A stretch of 5,908 nucleotides of DNA, taken from positions 1 through 5,908 of the forward strand of contig JAUXDG010000186.1 in assembly GCA_030618475.1 (NCBI GenBank), given 5' to 3'. How positions within the stretch are numbered: position 1 is the first letter of the stretch; every line of letters starts with the position of its first letter. Made by a program: the position numbers and the translations under genes. Below the pieces are notes generated by a model, which made no database searches, was not told the origin of the DNA, and saw nothing but the letters and a program-made list of their open reading frames with translations. The DNA is from Gammaproteobacteria bacterium (GTDB lineage Bacteria > Pseudomonadota > Gammaproteobacteria > DSM-19610). Of the stretch, positions 1 to 5,338 are shown piece by piece.

Positions 1-110
1 TAAGGGAATATTCGTAACACATAACGAACCTCCTTGCGTAGCGGATCGGTCACACCGCACTCCCATTTAGTTCCAATGGAAATAGATCTGTGCTATCGCG
101 TCCTGGTCTA

Positions 111-168
111 TTTTCATACTTTTAATAACTGGTAATTCGTCAGGGACAGGGACAAATAAGTATGAAAA
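111..168. repeat. 11-bp perfect inverted repeat at the prkA promoter region
   Basis: TTTTCATACTT at 111-121 is repeated as its exact reverse complement AAGTATGAAAA at 158-168, with 36 bases between. Each arm contains CATACT, which resembles a -10 hexamer, and the left arm continues into TTTAATA. The arrangement could be an operator pair, or two promoter-like elements facing each other. A chance 11-bp match this close together is unlikely in a window of this size. The function is inferred from position only. Confidence 0.5.
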
Positions 169-234
169 GTGTCTAACACTGTTAAGCAAGGAACCCAGAG
201 GGGAAGCCGGGCGTGCGAATCCAGTGAGATTCGA

Positions 235-241
235 TGAGGGG
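235..241 (+). promoter_or_regulatory. Ribosome binding site of prkA remnant
   Basis: The sequence GAGGGGA ends about eight bases before the ATG at 250. It supports that start, and the encoded residues match the usual PrkA N-terminus. The translation signals of the damaged gene are therefore intact. Confidence 0.6.
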
Positions 242-249
242 ATAGATTA

Positions 250-983
250 ATGAGTGACACCACAGCCATTTTTTCAGCACTGATTGAAAGTGACCGAGCG
301 CACCGCGAGCAGTATCAATGGCAAGGCAATTTTCTGGAATACCTGGAAAAAGTCAAAGCCGATCCATCCATTCCAAAGCTCGCCCACACGCGCATCTACG
401 ATGCCATTATGAGCCAGGGTGTAAGAAACATCAGCGCCATTAACGATCCACTCATCTGGAGTTCCTGCAGGACACGCTACACAAGGCCTACCTGGAGATG
501 CTGGAGAAGGAAATCACCAAAGCGTTCGTTTACTCCTTCGAGGAGCAGGCGGAAGCGCTGTATCAGAACTATCTCGACCATACCGAGGCCTATGTCAACA
601 AGACCCGCGTCAAGGACCGTAATACCGGCGAAGAGCTGCAGGCGGACGAAAGCTTCCTGAAATCGGTCGAGGAACAGATCGCGGTGGTAGGTAGTAGCGC
701 ACAAGGCTTCCGCCAGGAGGTCATGGCCTATCTCTGGGCCAAGATCCGGCGGGGTGAAAGCGTCAACTATCAGTCCTATGAACCGCTGAAAGAAGCAATC
801 GAGAAAAAACTAATGAGTTCGGTACGCGAGATGAGCCGAATCATTACCAAAGCGCGAACCCGCGATGAGGAACAGACCAGCAAGTACAACGACCTGGTCA
901 AGGCCTTGCTCGAACGTGGTTATAACGAGCACTCGGCAGAGGTGGTGTTGAAGTATGCCGCCAACAATTTGTGGAAAGATTGA
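250..983 (+). pseudogene. prkA: PrkA family serine protein kinase, internally deleted and frameshifted
   Basis: PrkA (YeaG in E. coli) is a cytoplasmic AAA+-related serine protein kinase of about 640 residues, made with YeaH and a SpoVR protein under stress or starvation. Here only its two ends survive. Residues 1-67 from the ATG at 250 read as a normal PrkA N-terminus (FLEYLEKVKADPS, then LAHTRIYDAIMSQGV) as far as about 450. From 453 a different frame reads as the PrkA C-terminus (HLEFLQDTLHKAY through KAFVYSFEEQAEALYQNYLDH to KYAANNLWKD) and ends at the TGA at 981. About 400 residues, including the whole P-loop ATPase/kinase core, are missing, and the two parts are out of frame. Translation from 250 would leave the PrkA frame at residue 67 and stop at 660. 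Both surviving parts are well conserved, so the loss looks recent, or it is an assembly fault. The family call is strong; the cause of the gap is not known. Confidence 0.88.
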
Positions 984-1007
984 TGCCACATGGAGGATGC
1001 GAGTACC

Positions 1008-1287
1008 ATGACCGATACCGTCTTCCAGCCCTACTCCGAGTCAGACGCCCTGCGATTCGACCGTAGTGCAGGCGACCGTCTGCGGCACCGTCAAAAAGTT
1101 CGTCAGGCGATACGCGATAACATAACCGACATCATTGCCGAGGAATCCATCATCGGCCAAAGCCGTGACAAGATCATCAAGATACCGATCCGAGGCATTC
1201 GCGAATACCAGTTCATTTTCGGCGAAGACAATCCGGGCGTCGGCAGCGGAGACGGTAATACCCAAACCGGTCAAGTCATTGAAGAGC
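1008..1287 (+). pseudogene. yeaH: YeaH/YhbH (DUF444) N-terminal fragment
   Basis: This is the N-terminal fifth of a DUF444 protein (YeaH, about 420 residues; a von Willebrand A-like domain occupies its missing C-terminal part). It acts in the same stress module as PrkA. The start chosen is ATG 1008 (MTDTVFQPYSESD), with GGAGG at 992-996; an in-frame ATG at 990 overlaps that site and is less likely. The conserved stretch DKIIKIPIRGIREYQF and the following glycine- and aspartate-rich segment (GVGSGDGNTQTGQVI) are typical. After roughly 93 native residues the homology ends near 1280-1290, where SpoVR sequence begins in another frame. Reading on in this frame gives about 17 unrelated residues before the stop at 1335. 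It lies 24 bases after the prkA stop, as expected for an operon. Confidence 0.85.
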
Positions 1288-1618
1288 TAAGCGGGTCGTG
1301 TCCAGGCTGTCTGACGATGAAAACTGGAGCAGGGTGAAAGACACCCTGCTGCAAAACACCGGCATGGCCGGCGTGCCCGTCATCCGTATCATTGATGCCG
1401 ACTATCAGCGTAGCCGCATGCTATACCTTGAGCACGAGCACGACGGCCGTGACCTGCAGACAGAATACAGGCAGCATACCATGAAATACCTGTACCACCT
1501 CTGGGGTAGAAAAGTGGTATTGGCGACGAGGATGCAGGAACAGCCAATCAGCTTTGCCTATGGAGAGGATGGAGTTGAAGCGTGGGACAAGGCCTACAAG
1601 TCAGGGCAGCCTGCGTAA
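1286..1618 (+). pseudogene. spoVR: SpoVR family protein, C-terminal fragment
   Basis: The frame open from about 1286 to the TAA at 1616 encodes the last 110 or so residues of a SpoVR/YcgB protein (usual length about 500). Recognisable segments are SDDENWSRVKDTLLQNTGM, then PVIRIIDADY, LYLEHEHDGRDLQTEY and a Trp-Gly motif in YLYHLWGRKVVLAT. SpoVR proteins are cytoplasmic and of unclear biochemical role; they are named for spore cortex formation in Bacillus and are encoded beside prkA and yeaH in many proteobacteria. No native start remains: the fragment is joined to the yeaH fragment, so about 330 codons of yeaH and about 390 codons of spoVR are missing. A GTG at 1298 has no clear ribosome binding site. 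The fragment is probably not expressed as a functional protein. Confidence 0.85.
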
Positions 1619-1662
1619 CGTTAACACACGCGATCAGTGTAACTTCTGTAAAGCGTTCGAGG

Positions 1663-1689
1663 CTAATCCATAGACTGGTAATGGATTAG
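1663..1689. repeat. 9-bp perfect hairpin upstream of nuoI promoter
   Basis: CTAATCCAT (1663-1671) and ATGGATTAG (1681-1689) are exact reverse complements around a nine-base loop. No T-run follows on either strand, so it does not look like an intrinsic terminator. It sits about 25 bases upstream of the promoter-like TCTATAGT and could be an operator. The rest of the 1619-1760 gap shows no coding sequence and no remnant of nuoH. Confidence 0.4.
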
Positions 1690-1706
1690 GTAAGCTCAGT
1701 GCTCTC

Positions 1707-1723
1707 CCTGGTCTATAGTCATA
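1707..1723 (+). promoter_or_regulatory. Putative promoter of nuoI (RpoS-like -10)
   Basis: TCTATAGT at 1712-1719 matches the RpoS extended -10 consensus KCTATACT except for one base. No good -35 is present 17 bases upstream (TAAGCT at 1691-1696), which RpoS promoters tolerate. The preceding bases form CCTGGTCTAT (1707-1716), which occurs identically at 102-111 upstream of prkA, followed in both places by two variable bases and TCATA. Confidence 0.4.
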
Positions 1724-1784
1724 GATACCTGACTGAACAGATTCGCAGGGCAGGTGGCTTATGCGGCTGCAACGGTGGAATACG

Positions 1785-2273
1785 GTGACGAGTGTTGGAC
1801 AGTACGTCAAGAGCTTGCTGCTGCTGGAGTTGTTGAGGGGCATGCTGTTGACGGGCAGACACCTGTTTTCCCGGAAAATTACCGTTCAATACCCCGAGGA
1901 GAAAACGCCTCAGTCTGTCAGGTTCCGGGGTCTGCATGCACTGCGCCGTTACCCCAACGGGGAAGAGCGTTGTATTGCCTGCAAATTATGCGAGGCGGTC
2001 TGCCCGGCCCTGGCCATCACGATCGACTCGGAGTTGAACGATGACGGAACGAGACGAACCACCCGTTACGATATCGATCTCTTCAAGTGCATCTACTGCG
2101 GCTTTTGCGAGGAAGCCTGTCCGGTGGACGCCATTGTCGAAACCCGTATCTTCGAGTACCACTTCGAAGAGCGTAGCGAGAGCATAATGACCAAAGAACA
2201 ACTGCTGGCGGTCGGGGATCGCGAAGAAGCGCAGATAGCCGCCGATCGTGCGGCGGATGCCGCCTACCGCTAA
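1785..2273 (+). CDS. nuoI: NADH-quinone oxidoreductase subunit I, orphan copy
   Basis: NuoI is the peripheral-arm ferredoxin-like subunit of respiratory complex I, passing electrons through two 4Fe-4S clusters (N6a and N6b) towards quinone. Both motifs are intact: CIACKLCEAVCP and CIYCGFCEEACP, followed by VDAIVETRIFEYH and the usual LLAVGD and AADAAYR tail. The strong match ITVQYPEEKTP with FRGLHALRRYPNGEER is of the alpha/beta-proteobacterial type. I place the start at GTG 1785 because it gives 162 residues, the family norm, with the N-terminus TSVGQYVKSLLLLELL aligned to its relatives, and GGTGG at 1774-1778 six bases upstream. ATG 1761 would add eight residues; AGGTGG lies only three bases before it. 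Oddly, there is no nuoH before it and no nuoJ after it, so it stands outside any nuo operon. It could be a spare complex I subunit or a stand-alone electron carrier. Confidence 0.92.
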   Translation: MTSVGQYVKSLLLLELLRGMLLTGRHLFSRKITVQYPEEKTPQSVRFRGLHALRRYPNGEERCIACKLCEAVCPALAITIDSELNDDGTRRTTRYDIDLFKCIYCGFCEEACPVDAIVETRIFEYHFEERSESIMTKEQLLAVGDREEAQIAADRAADAAYR

Positions 2274-2348
2274 TCGCCCGCAAGCTAAACGGTTTGCTGC
2301 AGACGCGCCAGCACCGCGCCGATTATGCAATACACCCAGCAGTGTTTT

Positions 2349-2356
2349 GCTATAGT
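2349..2356 (+). promoter_or_regulatory. Putative promoter of the 69-residue gene (RpoS-like -10)
   Basis: GCTATAGT at 2349-2356 fits KCTATACT with one mismatch and is followed by an A/T-rich TATAAAA. No convincing -35 is seen. It lies about 113 bases before the ATG at 2469 and just upstream of the GTACAA repeats, the usual place for an operator. Confidence 0.35.
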
Positions 2357-2363
2357 TATAAAA

Positions 2364-2390
2364 GGTACAAGTTGTACACACCCGGTACAA
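2364..2390. repeat. Operator-like GTACAA palindrome plus third half-site
   Basis: GTACAA (2365-2370), one base G, and TTGTAC (2372-2377) form a perfect 6-1-6 palindrome. A further direct copy, GGTACAA, stands at 2384-2390, exactly 20 bases after GGTACAA at 2364. The cluster begins eight bases after the -10-like hexamer, so a bound protein would block transcription start. The binding protein is unknown. Confidence 0.45.
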
Positions 2391-2468
2391 ATGATTCAGG
2401 GCGATACTCGCTCCAGAGGCAGGGGGTGTTTCAGAAACACGCGATTATGCGTGGAGGAGGTTGGTATC

Positions 2469-2678
2469 ATGAACATCCGATGCACGATGGATCCTATCAG
2501 CTGGCACGAAGTGAGCAATCTGGATACAGCACCATGCCTCTACGAAGGAGACGGGGAAAACGGTATCGAGATCTACTTCGAAAACGAGGAGGATCGGCAG
2601 ATCTATCTCGCCCTTGGTCAAGACCATAGGATTGTTTTGCAGAGCAACGACTCAGATGATTACGTTGCGGAAGGCTGA
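2469..2678 (+). CDS. Small acidic protein of unknown function (69 aa)
   Basis: I do not recognise a named family. The start at ATG 2469 is favoured by a strong GGAGGAGG at 2453-2460, eight bases upstream; the open frame reaches further back to 2325, but that part looks like leader, not protein. The product is short, strongly acidic and has no signal peptide or membrane segment, so it should be cytosolic. It begins MNIRCTMDPISWHEV and contains two cysteines (residues 5 and 22), the segment APCLYEGDGENG and the acidic run EIYFENEEDRQIYLAL. It ends 16 bases before the oxidoreductase start and may share its transcript. Alternating hydrophobic and charged residues suggest a small beta-rich fold, which is a guess. 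It has its own promoter-like region with palindromic repeats, so it is probably a real regulated gene. Confidence 0.72.
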   Translation: MNIRCTMDPISWHEVSNLDTAPCLYEGDGENGIEIYFENEEDRQIYLALGQDHRIVLQSNDSDDYVAEG

Positions 2679-2690
2679 ACGTTCCCTCTG

Positions 2691-2715
2691 ATCAATGGTG
2701 TCACACGCCATTGAT
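2691..2715 (+). promoter_or_regulatory. Hairpin enclosing the oxidoreductase start codon
   Basis: ATCAATGG (2691-2698) pairs exactly with CCATTGAT (2708-2715). With a U-G wobble and two further pairs the stem reaches 11 bp around a CAC loop. The ATG at 2695 lies in the 5' arm, so the fold would hide that start. No T-run follows, so it is not a terminator. It could control translation, or it may mark that the true start lies elsewhere. Confidence 0.45.
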
Positions 2716-4401
2716 GGAGGACAGCGTGAAGAGGTTGTCCTGCGCTACCATGAGCGGACCAAGCATTACCTTGATCACTATGCGCGTGCCCTCGGCTACC
2801 TGGACTGGCTCACCCAGCCGGACCCTTTCCGCCGTTTCGATGGCGCCGGGTTGGTTCACCTGGATGAATCACCGGCCGGGCCCGAACCCTCCTATGACAC
2901 GCTGTTCGGCCCCGGCATTATCGCCCCCGAACCCCTCAATCGCGCCACCATCTCCCAGCTGTTTTTCGACAGTCTGGCGCTGTCTGCCTGGAAAACTGTG
3001 GGAACCACACGCTGGTCGCTGCGGGTCAATCCTTCCAGCGGCAACCTGCACCCGACCGAGGGTTATCTGGTCACCGGCCCGATCGATGGCCTGACCGAAC
3101 AGGCCGGTGTGTTTCATTATGCGCCGTACGAACATGCCCTGGAAGAACGTTTCGTGTTATCGCCAGCGCTGTGGCAGACACTGACCCATGATCTACCGGA
3201 TGGCGTCTTACTGGTGGGGCTTTGCAGTATCTATTGGCGGGAGTCCTGGAAATACGGTGAACGTGCGTTTCGTTACTGCCAACACGATGTAGGGCATGCG
3301 ATGGCCGCAGTGACGATCGCTGCACGCATATTAGGGTGGCGAACTGTTTTGCTTGGGCGGCCGGAGGATGCCTCCATCGCCACTTTGCTCGGTGTCGATG
3401 GGCAGCAGGGAATTGAAGCTGAACACCCGGACTGTCTGATTGCGGTCTTGCCTGGCGCTAGTATCGGCGATGTCGAATGGGTCCGTGCCTGGGACGTGCC
3501 TCCAGAGGTGTTGGAAGTACTGGGGGAGACTGCGCCTGCCGGCGTTCCCAAGCCACTGAGTCAGGATCATCACAACTGGGAAGTGATCGACACCGTCTCG
3601 GAAGCATCGATCAAGACGCAATCATCGGACGCAGACCTCTGGTACCAGCCCGAAGCAGCGGCCTCCCTGGGCGAGCCACGATATGCCGCATTATCCGCGC
3701 GCCAGATTGTCCGCCAGCGACGCAGCGCTCTGGCCATGGATGGCTGCACGGATATCACACGCAACACCTTCTACCGAATGTTGAAAAGTATTATACCCGA
3801 TACCAATCCTGTCGCTTTCCAGCCACTTTCCTGGAGGCCTTGTGTGCATCCCGCTGTCTTTGTCCACCGGGTTACCGGCCTGGCGCCGGGACTCTACCTG
3901 CTGGTGCGGCAACCGGCTGCGCTTGAACCGCTCATGGGGTGTATTGCCAGAGAGTTTGTGTGGGAACGCGCCGAAGACTGCCCGTCCGGTCTCACCCTGT
4001 ATTGCTTGCAGGAGGGTGATTTCCGGTCTGTGGCGCGGACAGTCTCGTGCCATCAGGACATTGCCGGCGATGGTGCTTTCTCACTCGCTATGCTGGCGGA
4101 ATTCGAGGCGCCGCTGCTCGAACACGGCGCCTGGTTCTATAAACGCCTCTATTGGGAAACGGGCGTTATCGGCCAGGTGCTGTACCTCGAGGCGGAGGCG
4201 GCCGGCATTAGCGCCACCGGCATCGGCTGTTTCTTCGACGATGTAATGCACGAGCTGCTCGGTATCCGTGACCGGCGTTTCCAGAGCCTCTATCACTTCA
4301 CAGTGGGTGGGCCTGTCGAGGACCCGCGCTTGAGTACCGACTTGGCCTACGCCCATAAACTTGTTCATACGCCAGGATCTTATGGCGTTGCTTCGGGGTG
4401 A
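2695..4401 (+). CDS. SagB/ThcOx family dehydrogenase, tandem nitroreductase-fold protein
   Basis: This 568-residue protein has two copies of the FMN-binding nitroreductase/SagB fold. The first (about 80-255) carries SLRVNPSSGNLHPTEGYLV at 108-126, the typical flavin and substrate loop, then RYCQHDVGHAMAAVTIAARILGW. The second (about 330-545) begins with the nitroreductase-type QRRSALAMDG (341-350) and contains YWETGVIGQVLYLEAEAAG and GIGCFFDDVMHELLGI. The family includes the azoline oxidases of peptide-modification clusters, but no precursor peptide, cyclodehydratase or protease gene lies nearby, so its substrate here is unknown. It should be cytosolic and use FMN. The conserved N-terminus (YHERTKHYLDHYARALGYLDW) starts near residue 18. 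The ATG at 2695 has no ribosome binding site and lies in a hairpin; GGAGG at 2716-2720 is well placed only for a GTG at 2726 in another frame, which suggests a start-region error or an indel. Family call strong, start uncertain. Confidence 0.9.
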   Translation: MVSHAIDGGQREEVVLRYHERTKHYLDHYARALGYLDWLTQPDPFRRFDGAGLVHLDESPAGPEPSYDTLFGPGIIAPEPLNRATISQLFFDSLALSAWKTVGTTRWSLRVNPSSGNLHPTEGYLVTGPIDGLTEQAGVFHYAPYEHALEERFVLSPALWQTLTHDLPDGVLLVGLCSIYWRESWKYGERAFRYCQHDVGHAMAAVTIAARILGWRTVLLGRPEDASIATLLGVDGQQGIEAEHPDCLIAVLPGASIGDVEWVRAWDVPPEVLEVLGETAPAGVPKPLSQDHHNWEVIDTVSEASIKTQSSDADLWYQPEAAASLGEPRYAALSARQIVRQRRSALAMDGCTDITRNTFYRMLKSIIPDTNPVAFQPLSWRPCVHPAVFVHRVTGLAPGLYLLVRQPAALEPLMGCIAREFVWERAEDCPSGLTLYCLQEGDFRSVARTVSCHQDIAGDGAFSLAMLAEFEAPLLEHGAWFYKRLYWETGVIGQVLYLEAEAAGISATGIGCFFDDVMHELLGIRDRRFQSLYHFTVGGPVEDPRLSTDLAYAHKLVHTPGSYGVASG

Positions 4402-4562
4402 TCCACCCGAACAGAATGCGTCAGAAAATGGCAGCTATACCTGGTGTGAAAGGTTATGGGACAGCAATGAATCTGACGCCTTTGATTTCACAGTGGAAAT
4501 ATCGAAGACCACAGCGCCGGTTTGGGATTCCTTGTGACCGCAACCGGCCACCCCGCTGTATC

Positions 4563-4583
4563 CCGCATCCAGACTGCGGTTTT
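4563..4583 (+). terminator. Possible weak intrinsic terminator
   Basis: CCGCA (4563-4567) and TGCGG (4575-4579) form a five-pair GC-rich stem with a seven-base loop, followed directly by TTTT (4580-4583). It would end transcripts of the oxidoreductase gene about 180 bases after its stop. The stem is short and the T-run brief, so this is tentative. Confidence 0.35.
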
Positions 4584-4611
4584 CGCGCACACTGCGTAAG
4601 CGAATCGAGCG

Positions 4612-4619
4612 GCTATACT
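4612..4619 (+). promoter_or_regulatory. Putative promoter of the dehydratase pair (RpoS-like -10)
   Basis: GCTATACT at 4612-4619 matches the KCTATACT core of the RpoS consensus exactly and is followed by CAAG. It is also one base from the sigma-70 -10 TATAAT. No strong -35 lies 16-18 bases upstream. Transcription would begin about 80 bases before the ATG at 4706. Confidence 0.5.
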
Positions 4620-4705
4620 CAAGACATCCATAACACCACCCACCAACAAGCGGCGCAATATAACTTGCCGCCGCAATTCAGGGGAACTGTCATAGGAGGT
4701 GTGCC

Positions 4706-5113
4706 ATGGCCTGGCGAGAACGAACTGCTGAAGAAACCTACAGCGATGAAGAGACCGAGCAACGACTGAAAGAGGAACTGCCGCTCTGGTACCTGGAAAA
4801 CGGCTGGATACGCCGCAAGTACAAAACCAGTAGCTGGAAAGCCACGCTGATGGTGGTGAATACCATCGGCCACCTGGCGGAAGCCGCTTTTCACCATCCC
4901 GATCTAACAGTGTCTTATGCCTTTGTCATTGTGAAACTGAAGAATCACGCGGCCAAGGGCATCACCGACAAGGATTTCGCCCTCGCCCGTAAAATCGAGG
5001 AAGTGATCCAGTGGCAGCCCGGGCTCGAAGAGGGCCCGCTGGAAGGCACGCCGGACGACCCGCGCTTCAAGTACATCAAGTACGACACGCCCGCCGCCGG
5101 TACCGACAACTGA
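4706..5113 (+). CDS. Pterin-4a-carbinolamine dehydratase family protein
   Basis: Members remove water from 4a-hydroxytetrahydropterin during pterin cofactor recycling; some bacterial relatives have other roles, such as helping RuBisCO assembly. The 135-residue product has the full family signature: E59, HHP at 63-65, Y71, H81 and D90, within the order GW (33-34), AEAAFHHPDLTVSYAFVIVKL, NHAAKGITDKDFALARKIEEV. The catalytic histidines are therefore present and it is probably active. After residue 100 it carries a 35-residue extension (LEGTPDDPRFKYIKYD is its conserved-looking part) not found in short PhhB-type enzymes. A strong AGGAGG at 4694-4699 fixes the start at ATG 4706. No aromatic amino-acid hydroxylase is in the window, so the pterin substrate is unknown. 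The next gene follows after 15 bases and is probably co-transcribed. A cytosolic protein is expected. Confidence 0.9.
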   Translation: MAWRERTAEETYSDEETEQRLKEELPLWYLENGWIRRKYKTSSWKATLMVVNTIGHLAEAAFHHPDLTVSYAFVIVKLKNHAAKGITDKDFALARKIEEVIQWQPGLEEGPLEGTPDDPRFKYIKYDTPAAGTDN

Positions 5114-5128
5114 TTCGAGGACAGAACC

Positions 5129-5335
5129 GTGAACGAAGACACCTTCAACAAGGAAATCCGCAAGTTTCTCAAAAAGGTCGGCATCACCTGCCAGCGCGAA
5201 ATCGAAAAAGCGGTTTGGACAGGCCTGGAGAAAGGCGAGCTGAAAGGCAACGAACACTTTCCGGTGAATATGACGCTTAGCCTGAAAGCGCTGGACCTGA
5301 GTATTTCCATCGACGACGAAATCGCGCTGGAGTAG
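5129..5335 (+). CDS. DUF6494-like small protein (68 aa)
   Basis: A small soluble protein of unknown function. Its opening, MNEDTFNKEIRKFLKKVG, followed by TCQREIEKAVWTGLEKGELKGNE and a C-terminal half of alternating hydrophobic residues (FPVNMTLSLKALDLSISIDDEIALE), fits my memory of the DUF6494 family; I could not check this. The layout suggests a helical N-terminal half and a beta-strand C-terminal half. The start is GTG 5129, with GAGG at 5117-5120 eight bases upstream, only 15 bases after the dehydratase stop, so the two form an operon and may act together. There is a single cysteine (Cys21) and no membrane segment or signal peptide. A hairpin follows the stop within ten bases. I am confident it is a real gene, less so of the family name. 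Confidence 0.8.
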   Translation: MNEDTFNKEIRKFLKKVGITCQREIEKAVWTGLEKGELKGNEHFPVNMTLSLKALDLSISIDDEIALE

Positions 5336-5338
5336 CCG

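Larger units (their letters stand above)
1..249. other. Intergenic region upstream of the prkA remnant
   Basis: I see no gene here. The stretch is AT-rich around 105-180 and holds a perfect 11-bp inverted repeat (111-121 with 158-168) over promoter-like sequence. A 6-bp hairpin (CGAATC 216-221, GATTCG 228-233, loop of six) lies just before the ribosome binding site of prkA. Positions 19-29 (ACATAACGAAC) are the reverse complement of 5743-5753 near the other end of the window. No sigma-54 GG-N10-GC element was found, although the E. coli homologue yeaG is known to use RpoN as well as RpoS. Confidence 0.6.
4402..4705. other. Intergenic region between oxidoreductase and dehydratase genes
   Basis: About 300 bases without a believable gene. 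An open frame from 4398 runs through it, but its product is rich in Arg, Pro and His, has no ribosome binding site, and overlaps the start of the next gene in another frame. The region holds a weak terminator-like hairpin at 4563-4583, an RpoS-like -10 at 4612-4619, and an untranslated leader of about 85 bases. Confidence 0.6.

Noticed and set aside
61..100. Sigma-54 promoter before prkA
   Set aside because: TGG...TGC at 77-93 has the wrong spacing (12 bases instead of 10 between GG and GC), and no other candidate was found.
1619..1650. Imperfect inverted repeat after the spoVR stop (GTTAACAC with GTGTAAC)
   Set aside because: It needs a one-base bulge, is AT-rich, and has no T-run, so it is not a credible terminator.
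2294..2629. 111-codon + strand frame across the 69-residue gene
   Set aside because: It is in the wrong frame for the strong GGAGGAGG site, and its product is rich in Arg and Gly without a protein-like pattern.
2711..3094. 127-codon frame reached by the GGAGG/GTG at 2716-2728
   Set aside because: The product is Ser/Pro/Thr-rich shadow sequence of the oxidoreductase frame; only the start signal is interesting, and it is reported as a finding.
4398..4769. 123-codon open frame on the + strand
   Set aside because: It has no ribosome binding site and a composition rich in Arg, Pro and His without recognisable segments, and it overlaps the well-supported dehydratase start in another frame.
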